Numbered from the stretch's first letter, positions 1 to 9,566 are shown. The stretch: DNA of 64,000 bases from Spirosoma agri (GCF_010747415.1 NZ_JAAGNZ010000001.1:2294001-2358000), one strand, 5' to 3'. Made by a program: numbers and translations. Notes: generated from the letters alone by a model not told the origin.

Positions 1-1176
1 CTGGTAGCCACTGACCGTGCCGCTGGTACGCACAAAGGTACTCACGCTGGCGCCCGCACAGACGCTGGAGCTGCTGGCGGGCTGCTGCGTGATGGCCACC
101 GGAACTCCGGTCGCAAACCGCGTAACTCTTGAGTATTCGGTTACGTATAGATTACCCGCTGCATCAAGAAACAAACCTTCCGGATAGTCAAGGCCTCCTG
201 CCACAACCGTGCCATTCGTGGCGGAGGTGGAGTTGGCAGGGAACTTAATGATCCGGCTATTAATCCTATCGGCAACATAAATATTGCCCGACCCATCGAC
301 CAATACATCATATTGAAACCTAAACTGATTTAGGCCATTGCCTATGCCGTTTCCCCCCGCGACGATAGTGCCATTAGTCGCTGAGGTAGAATTGGGGGGG
401 AACTTGATGATCCGGCTATTAAACTCATCACTGACATAGATGGCGCCGGCTGCATCGACAAATAAACCATCAGAAGTGTCAATCTGATTCAAGCCAGAGC
501 CAGCCCCATTGCCCCCGGCCACAACCGTGCCCGAAGTAGCCGAGGTGGAATTGGAGGGAAACTTGATGATCCGACTGTTACCGTTATCGTCCACATACAG
601 ATTGCCGCTAGCATCCATGGCAATCGTGGTGGGACTCCTCAGTTGGTTCAAGCCAGAGCCAGACTCATTGCCCCCGGCTGCGACCGTAGGCAGGGTAGCC
701 GAAGTAAAGTTGGGGGGGAACTTGAGCACCCGGTGGTTGCCATAATCCGTCACGTAGAGATAACCCGCTGCGTCGAAGACAAGGCCCTGGGGTTGGCTGA
801 ATTGATTCAAGCCACTACCCCTGCCATTTCCCCCCGCCACGGTTACGCCCTGCGTACTGCCCGGCGTAAATTTTTGCACCCGGTCGTTCTGGAGATCACT
901 GACGTAGAGGTTGCCCGCCCCGTCGAGTACGACATTATAGGGCTCGTTGAGCTGGTTAGGCGCACTGCCAGTGCCATTCCCCCCGGCCACGATGGTACCG
1001 TTGGGGCAGAACTGAGCTGTTGCCGTAAGGCTCCAACCTAGCCAGGCCACCAGCAGCCAACGTAGTGGAGGCAAGCAGAGCAAGCTCTGACTGAAATACC
1101 GGAACGAACCGGCTGTTTGCGGGCCAGAGACGGATACCGGACGAATGAAATTGATGAATAGGTAGTACTGTTTCAT
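1..1176 (-). CDS. Secreted NHL-repeat beta-propeller protein, C-terminus beyond window edge
   Basis: The frame is open from an ATG at 1176 down to base 1 without a stop, so at least 392 residues are visible and the C-terminus lies outside the window. A basic N-terminal stretch is followed by a hydrophobic segment ending in LTATAQ (about residue 57), a likely signal peptide. Then come about six repeats of roughly 50 residues with the pattern GGNGxGSGLNQ, LFVDAAGNLYVSD and NSRIIKFPPNSTSAT, the hallmark of NHL blades. The last visible residues (ITQQPASSSSVCAGA) look like the start of an Ig/PKD-like domain common in secreted Bacteroidota proteins. It is likely an exported, possibly type IX-secreted, binding protein of unknown ligand. 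It is divergent from the hybrid sensor kinase at 1299. Family is clear, function is not. Confidence 0.85.
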   Translation of the reverse strand, partial: MKQYYLFINFIRPVSVSGPQTAGSFRYFSQSLLCLPPLRWLLVAWLGWSLTATAQFCPNGTIVAGGNGTGSAPNQLNEPYNVVLDGAGNLYVSDLQNDRVQKFTPGSTQGVTVAGGNGRGSGLNQFSQPQGLVFDAAGYLYVTDYGNHRVLKFPPNFTSATLPTVAAGGNESGSGLNQLRSPTTIAMDASGNLYVDDNGNSRIIKFPSNSTSATSGTVVAGGNGAGSGLNQIDTSDGLFVDAAGAIYVSDEFNSRIIKFPPNSTSATNGTIVAGGNGIGNGLNQFRFQYDVLVDGSGNIYVADRINSRIIKFPANSTSATNGTVVAGGLDYPEGLFLDAAGNLYVTEYSRVTRFATGVPVAITQQPASSSSVCAGASVSTFVRTSGTVSGYQ

Positions 1177-1280
1177 AACGATTGGGGTTAGCCGGACTAT
1201 TGGGTTAGCAAGACGGAAGATCCGCCCTAATGGTATAGCGCAAACCTAGCCGTTCTTTGCCCTCAAAGTCTATCACTATT

Positions 1281-1308
1281 GTTGCATTGTTAGTACAAAT
1301 GTTGCATT
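1281..1308 (+). promoter_or_regulatory. Direct repeat GTTGCATT x2, 20 bp apart
   Basis: GTTGCATT occurs at 1281-1288 and again at 1301-1308, a spacing of two helical turns, in the gap between the divergent NHL gene and the sensor kinase. Such spacing suits a dimeric regulator such as an AraC-type protein. It overlaps the possible ATG at 1299, so it may simply be coding. Low confidence. Confidence 0.25.
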
Positions 1309-4300
1309 TTCATTGGGCGTTAGCCTTAACCCATACTTTTCACGCTGTGTGCCGCTCTAACTGTGTTTTTTGTTACTGCCAACTGGGGGTACTGCTTCTG
1401 TTGGCGAACCTGATTCCGGCTGGACTGCGCGCCCAGCAGCTTATGCTCCCCCCGGCGCTGCGGCAGCTCACAGAGCCCTCCGGCGTAGCGCTCAATTTAA
1501 TGGCGTGGTACATGACCGAAGACCAGCATGGTTCGGTCTGGCTGGCTACTGCCAACGGCCTGATTCGGTATGACGGTCATCAGCCGCGGGCGCTTCATGC
1601 CCCCGGGTATTCGCAGGATGATAGTTACGGACGGCCCGTGCTAACCCCCGACGGACGCCTTTGGGCCCGGCAAGCCTACGGCAACAAGCGTAACAAGCTG
1701 GTGTACGTGGAGACGACCGGCACGCACATCGTTCGGGTGGCCGATACCACTCGACTGGCCCGTGAGTTTCTGACCAAATTCGGTATCAGTCGACTGTACG
1801 TTGATCGGCGGGGGCAGCTTTGGATTAGCCTGCCGGAAAACGGGTTGTTGCGGGTGAATCCGCGAACGCTGGCCGCTGACCACGTACTGACCGACAAGCT
1901 GACCATCAATGATTTGAGCGAAGGACCCGATGGCCGATTCTGGTTAGCCACCGAACGGGGGCTATACACGTTTGACCCTCAGACGCGTCAGACCCGGCGC
2001 TACCCGTTTGAGCCCGATCAGGCCAGTTTGCCGGGCAACACGCCAACTTTTGCGGTGAGCGTCCGACCCAACGGCGACGTGCTGGTATGCCGACCCAATG
2101 AAGTCGATATAATCAGCTCGGGTAACGGGCACCTTCGTCGGATACGGCTGCCGGTGCCTAACCTAACCAGTACACTATGGACGAATGCGTTTCTGAGCGA
2201 TGGACTGGGCAATGATTATTTTTCGGTCGGTCGGATGGTGTTTCGGCTCACGGCCGGCGGAGCGTTACAGCGCCTGGAGTTTACCTATCCCGCCGAGAAA
2301 GTAATCAGTCTTTGCGTGGGCCGAATGCACGACCCCGCTCACCCACGTTTGTGGGTCAGTACGATTACCCATACCCTCTACGAATACGACCTGACCCGGT
2401 TGCGCCCGGTGCCATCGCTAAACATTCTGGATATAAGCGTCAACGGAACCCGCCTGGTGGAAAATGAGCAGCAACTGGAAACGCGCTTTCAGCGTGATAC
2501 AACCGGACAGCCCACGTTGCAGGTAAAGGAAGACGATTTTGTTCAACTCCGATTCACGCCGTTTGTTCAGCAGCAGTCAACAACGTTCCGCTATAAACTT
2601 GAAGGATACGACCATCAATGGACAACCTACGGTGATACACTGGGGGTAGCTACGTACCAGCTTCCCGCCGGGCAGTATCGCTTTTTGTTTAACCGGGCCG
2701 TAGGAAACGGAGGCTGGGCGAAGCAGATAGCGAACCTATCCATTCGGGTACAGCCACCCTTCTGGAAAACCAGCTGGTTTCTGAGTATCGTAGTGCTGCT
2801 GGTCGGCAGTGGTTTGGTTGGCCTGTACCGGATTGCGCTCCGGCGGCAGAAACTCCAGCGAGAACTGGCTCACCAGGAGGGGGAAGCCGCCAACCTGCGC
2901 CAGCTTGACGAGCTGAAAGACCGCTTTTTTGCTAATATGACCCACGAATTGCGGACCCCCATCACACTGCTGCTGAACGCCAATGAGCAGTTGGCCCACC
3001 AGCCACTGGATACTCAGGGTCGCCAGCTAATTGCAGTTGTTGATCGGAACGCCAACCAGCTCCTGCGGCTGATTACCCAATTGCTCGATATAAACCGGCT
3101 GGATAACGGCAAACTGACACTAACCTATAGTCTCGGCGATCCAATTGCCTGCGTTAGCCAACTGGTCCAAGCATTCGATGACTTAGCGACGACGAAGCAG
3201 ATTCAGTTGACGATTCAGCCGGATGAAAACGGGGGTAACTACTGGTTTGACCGGGAGAAACTCGAAGCGATCGTGGACAATTTGCTGTCCAATGCCCTCA
3301 AATTCACCCCCGCTGGGGGCCGCGTATCGGTAGCAACCCAGCGCATGAATGAGCGGCTGGTCGTGCGGGTTCAGGATACAGGACCGGGTATTCCGTTCGA
3401 GGAACAAGCCCGTATTTTCGAGCGGTTTTATCAGACGGATGCTTCCTCAACGCGGGCACATGGTGGCACGGGTATCGGGCTGGCCTTCGTGCGGGAATTG
3501 ACGGAACTCATGGGCGGTACGATCCGGGTTGACAGCCTTGTACACGAAGGCAGCACATTCACCCTCACGCTGCCGCTGGAAGCCGTCCGCGAACCCGTGG
3601 CTCAGGAAATAACAACTGCGCCCGACCAACGGCCCATTGAGTTGGCGTCTCCAAGTAGCTTGCCGAAGCTTTCCCATCTGGAAAAGCTACCGACAGAGGG
3701 TAATCCGCTACCGGTCGTGCTGGTTGTGGAGGACAACGAAGAACTCCGCACGTACCTGGTTGAGCAACTGTCGGCGACTTACCAGGTGATGGCCGCCGTG
3801 GATGGCCGGGATGGGTTAGAACAGGCGCTGGCAACAACCCCTGACCTGATCGTGAGCGATGTGATGATGCCGCGCATGGACGGCTTTGCGTTGGTGGGCG
3901 CCCTGAAAACGGACGTTCGCACGAGTCACATTCCGGTGGTACTGCTCTCAGCCCGATCGTCGCACGACAGCGTCTTGCATGGGCTGAATATGGGGGCGGA
4001 TGCTTACGTAGAGAAGCCCTTTAAGCTCAATACGTTACAATTACGGATTCGGAATGCCATCCAGACCCGCCGGAACTGGCAGATTGCCCTCGCCGACGTA
4101 CATAGCAAACTGCTATTCAGCGACGTTAACGAGGATAACGTACCCGAAAAAGAAAAGCGTTTTCTGGCGCGGTTAAAGCACTTGCTGCTGGACCATCTTC
4201 AGGATGAGCAGGTTAATGTGGACTGGCTGGCGGCTCAGGTCGATTTGAGCCGCTCGCAACTGCACCGCAAACTGACTGCGTTAACGGGCCAGTCGACAAC

Positions 4301-4466
4301 TCGCTTTATCCACCGTGTCCGGCTCGAAAAAGCGGAGGAATTATTAAGTAAAGGAGAATGTAACATTGCGGAAGTCGCCTACCAGGTCGGGTATAATTCC
4401 CAATCGTATTTTACCCGCATGTTCCAAGAACATTTCGGGTATCTGCCGACGCAGTTAAAGCTGTGA
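1299..4466 (+). CDS. Hybrid two-component system protein (sensor propeller, histidine kinase, receiver, AraC HTH in one chain)
   Basis: About 1055 residues from the ATG at 1299; the frame is open back to a TTG at 1257, and a GTG at 1347 would put the signal peptide (LGVLLLLANLIPAGLRA) nearest the N-terminus. Order of parts: signal peptide, two-component-regulator propeller repeats (for example GSVWLATANGLIRYD, GQLWISLPENGLLRV, GRFWLATERGLYTFD) to about residue 370, a Y_Y_Y domain to about 485, one membrane helix near 490-512, HisKA with phosphoacceptor His549 in THELRTP, an ATPase with NLLSNALKFTP, DTGPGIP and GGTGIGLAF, a receiver with Asp854 in SDVMMPRMDG, and a C-terminal AraC helix-turn-helix. 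It senses a periplasmic ligand, often a glycan, and activates transcription directly. The propeller part is about half the usual length. No adjacent SusCD pair is seen; the divergent NHL gene is a possible target. Confidence 0.93.
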   Translation: MLHFHWALALTHTFHAVCRSNCVFCYCQLGVLLLLANLIPAGLRAQQLMLPPALRQLTEPSGVALNLMAWYMTEDQHGSVWLATANGLIRYDGHQPRALHAPGYSQDDSYGRPVLTPDGRLWARQAYGNKRNKLVYVETTGTHIVRVADTTRLAREFLTKFGISRLYVDRRGQLWISLPENGLLRVNPRTLAADHVLTDKLTINDLSEGPDGRFWLATERGLYTFDPQTRQTRRYPFEPDQASLPGNTPTFAVSVRPNGDVLVCRPNEVDIISSGNGHLRRIRLPVPNLTSTLWTNAFLSDGLGNDYFSVGRMVFRLTAGGALQRLEFTYPAEKVISLCVGRMHDPAHPRLWVSTITHTLYEYDLTRLRPVPSLNILDISVNGTRLVENEQQLETRFQRDTTGQPTLQVKEDDFVQLRFTPFVQQQSTTFRYKLEGYDHQWTTYGDTLGVATYQLPAGQYRFLFNRAVGNGGWAKQIANLSIRVQPPFWKTSWFLSIVVLLVGSGLVGLYRIALRRQKLQRELAHQEGEAANLRQLDELKDRFFANMTHELRTPITLLLNANEQLAHQPLDTQGRQLIAVVDRNANQLLRLITQLLDINRLDNGKLTLTYSLGDPIACVSQLVQAFDDLATTKQIQLTIQPDENGGNYWFDREKLEAIVDNLLSNALKFTPAGGRVSVATQRMNERLVVRVQDTGPGIPFEEQARIFERFYQTDASSTRAHGGTGIGLAFVRELTELMGGTIRVDSLVHEGSTFTLTLPLEAVREPVAQEITTAPDQRPIELASPSSLPKLSHLEKLPTEGNPLPVVLVVEDNEELRTYLVEQLSATYQVMAAVDGRDGLEQALATTPDLIVSDVMMPRMDGFALVGALKTDVRTSHIPVVLLSARSSHDSVLHGLNMGADAYVEKPFKLNTLQLRIRNAIQTRRNWQIALADVHSKLLFSDVNEDNVPEKEKRFLARLKHLLLDHLQDEQVNVDWLAAQVDLSRSQLHRKLTALTGQSTTRFIHRVRLEKAEELLSKGECNIAEVAYQVGYNSQSYFTRMFQEHFGYLPTQLKL

Positions 4467-4635
4467 AGTTGTAGACGGAGGCAGGCTAAAAAGGCGGAAT
4501 CATTTTGGTTAGAGGTGGTCAAGGCGTTCGGTTTCTAACTGACCCGGTACGCTTTGAGCCAAACGCTACAACGTGATTTTCCTTACTTCTCTGCTGAAGT
4601 ATATCGCATCAATATAGATTTCTATTTAAACCATG

Positions 4636-4702
4636 AAACGCCCGAATTAATGAGCAGATATATGAACGTTTCTTCGTCGCAAGCGGGAGCATGTTCATAA
4701 AC
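4636..4702 (+). repeat. Hairpin repeat family, copy 1 (full length)
   Basis: Full 67-bp form: AAACGCCCGAATTAATGA, then GCAGATATATGAACG, then the core GTCGCA-N15-ATAAAC at 4676-4702 with GGGAG in the 15-nt loop. The 5' half matches copies at 8466, 18797 and 38780. Confidence 0.7.
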
Positions 4703-4710
4703 GCATATTT

Positions 4711-4737
4711 GTTTCAGGCGGGAGCCTTATTTGAGAA
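4711..4737 (+). repeat. Hairpin repeat family, copy 2 (core only)
   Basis: Core GTTTCA-N15-TGAGAA with GGGAG in the loop, only 8 bp after copy 1, so this is a tandem pair in which the second copy lacks its 5' half. Confidence 0.6.
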
Positions 4738-4739
4738 TT

Positions 4740-5197
4740 GATCCGATAAGTTGCCTAGGTACCCAGTCAGGGTAAACAGTTTGTGGCCACCTAGGTCCGG
4801 CACTTGTATCTGTGAATGGAAGTGGCCCTGAATGGGAACTAGTCGAGGGTGGGGTACTGCCCCGGCCAAAACCGCTGCTGTTCGTTTTATCAACGACACA
4901 GCTCCCCGAGAAGATCATGGTGTTGTCTTCTCCGTTAATGGTGGGCGGGCGCTCATGCCAGTAAGCCAGATGACGACTTAGGGCGTGGCCCCAGATCATA
5001 GGTCCCCAGCGCACACCGAAGGGGTTGTACGGGTAAAACGGGTGGTATTCACCGCCGAAATAGACCAGACCGTTAGGGTCGTTAAGTCAATTGGCACGGA
5101 TTAAGAAGGAGTACTGCGGACGAAACACCGGCTGATAGGTGGTACCGGCACCGTGATGCTGTGGCAGACCGATAAACGGTAACAAGTCAACAGACCG
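4740..5197 (-). pseudogene. Glycoside hydrolase family 32 (levanase/fructanase) remnant
   Basis: Reading the minus strand from about 5197 gives FRPQYSFLIRAN, a TGA stop, then LNDPNGLVYFGGEYH, RWGPMIWGHALSRHLAYWHE, MIFSGSCVVDK and NSSGFG. These are the N-terminal signature blocks of GH32 enzymes, which cut fructans such as levan, inulin or sucrose; the LNDPNG Asp is the nucleophile. The TGA sits where the family has Trp (NWLNDPNG), so it is a TGG to TGA nonsense change. After GRGSTPP the match stops and the frame shifts. No signal peptide, no second half and no C-terminal beta-sandwich are present. This is a dead fragment of about 150 residues of a protein normally near 500. Confidence 0.8.
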
Positions 5198-5345
5198 AAC
5201 CCCCTATAAAACGCGGACCAGTATAGCCAAAGCAAACTAAGCATGGTAGGTAAGTTCGCTCTTTTCTTGATCAGTTTTACGCCTGATCCCGCAAAACATC
5301 CCCGATAAACGATCGGTTAGGCTCTTGAACAGTTACCTGCTTCTT

Positions 5346-5981
5346 ATGACCGCTACTAATCCATTTCAACGCTACGACGAGACCGACGACCGGCAATTTT
5401 ACGGGCAGCCCCGCCTAGTCAACCACATCGACGAGGCTGCCGTCCGGGCTACCACCAACTTATATGCCGAATACTTGCCCGCTGGCGGCAATATTCTCGA
5501 TCTGATGAGCAGCTGGGTAAGCCACCTGCCTACCAACATACCCTACGGACGCGTAGCCGGACTGGGTATGAACGAGATCGAGTTGAAGGCCAACCCACAG
5601 CTCACCGAGTACGTGGTACAGAACCTGAACCAAACACCCAGCCTCTCTTACCGCGACAATACCTTCGACGGTGGCATGGTCACGGTGTCGGTGCAGTACC
5701 TGACTCAGCCGGTGCTGGTTTACCGGGAGCTGGCGCGCGTGCTGCGGCCCGGCAGTCCGTTCCTGACCGTGTTCTCCAATCGCATGTTTCCTACCAAGGC
5801 CGTTGCCATCTGGCAATCGCTCGATGATCTGGGACATCAGCAGTTGGTCCGTTCATATTATGAGCAAACCGGCCTGTTCGACCAAATAGAGGTCCTTGAT
5901 CGTAGCCCGCGTGGCTGGAGTGATCCGCTATTTGCGGTGGTAGGCCGGGTTAACGATGAGATTGGCTCAACAGACGATTGA
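5346..5981 (+). CDS. SAM-dependent methyltransferase (class I-like)
   Basis: 211 residues from ATG 5346; an upstream in-frame TTG at 5325 adds only seven weak residues. The sequence shows ILDLMSSWVSHLP at the SAM-binding glycine-loop position, GLGMNEIELKAN for strand 2, and NTFDGGMVTVSVQYLTQPVLVYRELARVLRPGSPFL, the usual post-motif II/III pattern (YRELxRVLRPGG) of Methyltransf_11 enzymes. The glycine-rich loop is unusual: LMSSW replaces the DxGxG core, as in a subgroup of proteins annotated only as methyltransferase type 11. Substrate unknown. It stands alone between the GH32 remnant and a long gene-poor gap. Confidence 0.75.
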   Translation: MTATNPFQRYDETDDRQFYGQPRLVNHIDEAAVRATTNLYAEYLPAGGNILDLMSSWVSHLPTNIPYGRVAGLGMNEIELKANPQLTEYVVQNLNQTPSLSYRDNTFDGGMVTVSVQYLTQPVLVYRELARVLRPGSPFLTVFSNRMFPTKAVAIWQSLDDLGHQQLVRSYYEQTGLFDQIEVLDRSPRGWSDPLFAVVGRVNDEIGSTDD

Positions 5982-6654
5982 TACGGTATTCATTCGATAA
6001 GCAACTAAGGAGGAGCGACCCCATTCGTACGAAATAGTCCATCAACAATAATTTGTACAGCTAGTCAATGTAGTACGAGGTCAAGTAAAAAAACGCTTGA
6101 CCAAATGGACGATACTGGCTGAGTTGCGGTCCAGCTTGACCTTGGCCATTATCGGCTTAAATCGTACACGAAACCGGTCAATTTAATGGCCTTTCAGCCA
6201 GTGGAAACTATCCTGTTGATCCGAGCGAGAAGGAAAATTCACGCTCAAAAGTTTCTTTGTTAAAGAAGCTCAGGTATCCATTGCACCCGAGGCCAGCAAG
6301 TGTATACTGGCTTTTATGAGGCCCTATATAAGAGCGGATAAACGTGAAGCTTATTGTGAAGTAGCACAATCCGGGGTTGATGCGGAACACCTTTACGACA
6401 GCTACAAGATTCCACACTACTTTTTAGTGGAAATCAAATTCTGGTAAATGGCTACTTAAAGTATATCGTCAAACAGGTACTGCAACGGCCGGTTTACCGG
6501 AGTGGAATCGTAAAATACGCAAGAGGGGTTTGCCGGTACGACTCGCTTTAGCTACCTACTGGTCTGTAAACCCAATCGCGTTCGGCTATTTTGAGATGCC
6601 TGCTAAATTTCGACTTTGAAGCCTTTTAAGAGACGGTCTCTACTAGTAACTTCA
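5982..6654. other. Gene-poor gap with a small hairpin and degenerate sequence
   Basis: No convincing gene. GGTCAAG at 6079-6085 and CTTGACC at 6096-6102 form a 7-bp stem over an A-rich loop. Around 6000-6025 CTAAGGAGGAGCG resembles a decayed core of the hairpin repeat family but lacks the arms. A 43-codon plus-strand frame ends near 6447 (HLYDSYKIPHYFLVEIKFW) and may be a leftover C-terminus; I do not recognise it. Confidence 0.4.
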
Positions 6655-8250
6655 TCAGTACAGCAGCTTCAACCGTTCTTCCTCTAGATCGATCTGATAT
6701 AATTGCTGGCGGATGAGTGCTTCGTCGATCGTGGGGTCGTGGTTTAGGTCGGCTAAGTACCGGCGCTGACTGGCCAGCATCTCCTGGAAAAGGGCCATCT
6801 TTTTATCGTCCATCCAGCTGGCATCGTTGGCGTTTGTCCGCTCTTCCCAATGGCTCAATAACTTTTCTACAACCGGGTTCCCCGTCAGCTCGTCGGGCGA
6901 TTTTGATTTCAAAAACTGGTATGTGTGCTGTTTCAGACCCAAGTGCAGTTTTTGTTTAGCCAGGGTTTCATCTTCTTCCGACAGCAGGTTCTCGTACAGT
7001 TTTGATCGTCTGATGAAAGAAGGCAGCGTAAGCCCCTGAACGATTAGCGTAAGCAAAATCACGACGAACGTGATAAAGAGAATCAGGCTCCGTTGGGGAA
7101 AGGCCTGACCGGTATTCAGCGTGACGGGGATAGCCAGAGCCGCAGCCAATGACACGACCCCACGCATCCCTGTCCAGCCCAACAGTATAGGTGTAAGCCA
7201 GCGCATTCGGGTAGACAGCGGTCGAGGTATTACACCAGGACGAAAAACAAGGGTAGAAATCAAAGCCGCATAGGCACTGAGGATACGCGCACCGATTAAC
7301 ACGCCCGTGACCAGTAGACCATACCCAATGGCGGTTGGCAGGGGTATTCCGTCCGCTTGCAGACTATCGACAATTTCCGCCAGCTCCAGTCCAATGAGTA
7401 AAAAGACGACCCCATTGAGAATGAACACAAAACTTTCCCAGACACTAAAGCTCTGAATACGGCTGGCACTGTCTAAAAAGGTAAGCCGCTGGCTCGACAT
7501 AAATAACCCACCGCTGACCACCGCCAGCACGCCTGAACCATGAAACTGCTCCGCCACCCAGTACATGCAGTACGGCTCAATCAGCGTGAGCGCAATCGAG
7601 GAGGGAGTATCGAGCGGCAATCGTTTGTGGACCTGAACGAACAGCCAGGCTATTAGCAGGCCCATGCCTGTTCCACCCACTACCATCCAGATAAAGTCCA
7701 ACGTTGCCTCCTGCCAGACGAATTGACCGGTGCCAATGGCAACCAGCGCAAATCGGAAAATGATCAGCGACGAAGCATCATTGAGCAGACTTTCGCCTTC
7801 CAGTACGGCCGACGTATACTTAGGAATACGGACAAATTTAGTGATGGCTCCGGTACTGACCGCATCAGGTGAGGAAACGATACCCCCTAACAGAAAGCCC
7901 AATGCCAGCGTAAAGCCGGGAATGACCTGATGAACCACCAGTGCCACCGAGAGCGCGGTAAAGAATACAACAACAAAGGCAAAACTGCCAATCATGCGCC
8001 ACCATTTTTTCATCTCCTTAAAAGAAATAGTCCAGGCGGCTTCGAACAGGAGGGGGGGCAGGAAAACAAAGAAGATAAGATTAGGGTTGATGGCTACTCT
8101 GGGTAAACCCGGTAAGAAACTTACCAGCAGCCCAGCCACAACCAGCAAAATGGGGTAGGCAATTTTAAGTTTGGTGGCTAACAGGTTCAGTAAGACAATG
8201 GCCGCCACCATAGCCAGCAGGAATGGTAAAAGTGAGTGCATAAAATCCAA
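6655..8250 (-). CDS. Na+/H+ antiporter, CPA1/NhaP type
   Basis: 531 residues with about 12 membrane helices followed by a C-terminal cytoplasmic tail of about 110 charged residues. Diagnostic stretches are FFVFLPPLLFEAAWTI, GGIVSSPDAVSTGAI (the family's SPTDPV-like unwound helix with its Asp) and LEGESLLNDASSLIIFRFAL (the ND motif of CPA1 antiporters). The membrane protein swaps Na+ or K+ for protons to control cytoplasmic pH and salt. It is monocistronic: a hairpin repeat lies behind its start and a 670-bp gap lies beyond its stop. A second in-frame ATG four codons in is equally possible. Ion specificity cannot be read from sequence. Confidence 0.92.
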   Translation of the reverse strand: MDFMHSLLPFLLAMVAAIVLLNLLATKLKIAYPILLVVAGLLVSFLPGLPRVAINPNLIFFVFLPPLLFEAAWTISFKEMKKWWRMIGSFAFVVVFFTALSVALVVHQVIPGFTLALGFLLGGIVSSPDAVSTGAITKFVRIPKYTSAVLEGESLLNDASSLIIFRFALVAIGTGQFVWQEATLDFIWMVVGGTGMGLLIAWLFVQVHKRLPLDTPSSIALTLIEPYCMYWVAEQFHGSGVLAVVSGGLFMSSQRLTFLDSASRIQSFSVWESFVFILNGVVFLLIGLELAEIVDSLQADGIPLPTAIGYGLLVTGVLIGARILSAYAALISTLVFRPGVIPRPLSTRMRWLTPILLGWTGMRGVVSLAAALAIPVTLNTGQAFPQRSLILFITFVVILLTLIVQGLTLPSFIRRSKLYENLLSEEDETLAKQKLHLGLKQHTYQFLKSKSPDELTGNPVVEKLLSHWEERTNANDASWMDDKKMALFQEMLASQRRYLADLNHDPTIDEALIRQQLYQIDLEEERLKLLY

Positions 8251-8465
8251 AGTAAAAAGGTAACAAGCACCGCCAGCTGAACGCCTGTTCTTGAAGGCAT
8301 CATGCGCGTGCCAGCTGGTGCCTGGTTAGTATTGCTAAACCTGCCGCTTCGTTAAGTTTGGGCCAAGCAAGCCCTGATAGTCTTAGCAGCAAGATAACAC
8401 AACCCGCCTACTACCTCAAATTCATGGTTGATTTGGAAAAATAAAGCAAATCTATCAATCTCCCT

Positions 8466-8532
8466 AAACGCCCGTTAATCGAAGCAAAACCATGAACGAT
8501 ACCTCGTCTCAGTTGGGAGGATTTTATGAAAC
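8466..8532 (+). repeat. Hairpin repeat family, copy 3 (full length)
   Basis: 67 bp: AAACGCCCGTTAATC, GAAGCAAAACCATGAACG, then core GTCTCA-N15-TGAAAC at 8506-8532 with GGGAG in the loop. Same length and spacing as copies 1, 10 and 15, in the gap between two minus-strand genes. Confidence 0.75.
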
Positions 8533-8572
8533 GCTTTAGCCGTAAGTCTTAGCTACAAATCTCTAACCGCTA

Positions 8573-8609
8573 TAAACAAAAAACGGCAGTAGCTCACGCC
8601 ACTGCCGTT
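8573..8609 (-). terminator. Rho-independent terminator of the SDR gene
   Basis: On the minus strand AACGGCAGT pairs with ACTGCCGTT (9 bp, no mismatch, 10-nt loop) and is followed at once by TTTTTTGTTT. It lies 20 bp beyond the stop of the dehydrogenase at 8629, the textbook position. Confidence 0.85.
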
Positions 8610-8628
8610 CCCCTTAAAGCTGTTCCAC

Positions 8629-9489
8629 TTACAATAACTCACCCATCCCGAACACCGTCAAGCCTTGGGCAAATTGTTCGGCTACGGCTTGGTTGGCGGC
8701 TTCAATGTATTGGCCGGTGATGGGGTCGACCACGGTGCGTAATGGCCGGGTGCCTTTCGGCGTGCCGATCAGGTTTACAATGGCATTGGCAACAGCCTGC
8801 GGGTTTGGCTTTTTAGCCTGCATTTCTTCCCCCAAGGCGGCTCGCATTTTGTCGGGTAGATCGGCAATGGCGCCGTACCCCTCAAATACGCCCTGATCAG
8901 ATGCGGGGTTGTTCTTTTGCTGCATTTCGGTAGGAAAAGCGCCTGGCTCCACTAGGGCCACGTCAATGCCTAAACGCTTTACCTCGTAATGCAGGCCCTC
9001 GCTTATTCCTTCCAGCGCAAATTTGGAGGCTGCGTAAATGGTAGCAAACGGGAATGATACGCGCCCAAAGCCGCTGGTCACGTTAATGATTAGTCCGTCG
9101 GCCTGTTTGCGCATGGCGGGGAGCACCTGCTTGATCAGTCGCCAGGGAGCATACACGTTGATATTAAACGTGGTGTGCACGTCGGCGGTGGTAAAGCTCT
9201 CGGCCACGCCGGTCATGCTGTAACCGGCGTTGTTCACCAGCACATCAATAGCGCCTTCTTTGGCCAAGATGGTTTCAACAGCCTGCTTCACACTCTGTTC
9301 GTCGGTCAGGGTAACATCCAAAACAGTCACGTTCGCTACGGCCGCAAGGGCCTGAGCCTTATCGGCATTACGGCCCTGGGTATCGCGCATGGTGGCATAT
9401 ACCTGATGCCCTAAGGCGGCCACGCTGTGGGCGGTAAGCCAGCCAAAACCACTATTTGTTCCGGTTATCAATACGATCTTTTTGCTCAT
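8629..9489 (-). CDS. Short-chain dehydrogenase/reductase (SDR)
   Basis: 286 residues from ATG 9489 (MSKKIVLITG); the frame is open to 9543 but the extra 18 residues are not SDR-like. Cofactor loop TGTNSGFG at 9-16, NNAG at 86-89, catalytic Ser139, Tyr152 and Lys156 (YAASK) are all present, so it should be an active NAD(P)-dependent oxidoreductase with a Rossmann fold. Closest in style to the many uncharacterised SDRs that act on small aldehydes, ketones or quinones. It follows a Crp-type regulator in the same direction, and both genes have the same palindrome in front of them, so the SDR is the likely regulon of that regulator. Confidence 0.92.
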   Translation of the reverse strand: MSKKIVLITGTNSGFGWLTAHSVAALGHQVYATMRDTQGRNADKAQALAAVANVTVLDVTLTDEQSVKQAVETILAKEGAIDVLVNNAGYSMTGVAESFTTADVHTTFNINVYAPWRLIKQVLPAMRKQADGLIINVTSGFGRVSFPFATIYAASKFALEGISEGLHYEVKRLGIDVALVEPGAFPTEMQQKNNPASDQGVFEGYGAIADLPDKMRAALGEEMQAKKPNPQAVANAIVNLIGTPKGTRPLRTVVDPITGQYIEAANQAVAEQFAQGLTVFGMGELL

Positions 9490-9542
9490 CTTTTTTACCT
9501 GTAAATGAATAAGCAAAGGTTGAAAACGGCCATAAGAAACCA

Positions 9543-9558
9543 TTTATCATTTGGTAAA
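9543..9558. promoter_or_regulatory. Putative Crp-type operator in front of the SDR gene
   Basis: TTTATCATTTGGTAAA, a 16-bp imperfect dyad that matches the perfect palindrome at 10170-10185 at 14 of 16 positions. It lies 54 bp before the SDR start and just beyond the regulator stop. Confidence 0.6.
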
Positions 9559-9566
9559 AAGCGTCG

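Noticed and set aside
6208..6417. 69-codon minus-strand frame in the 5982-6654 gap
   Set aside because: No family, no signal peptide and composition unlike neighbours; antisense to an equally weak plus-strand frame.
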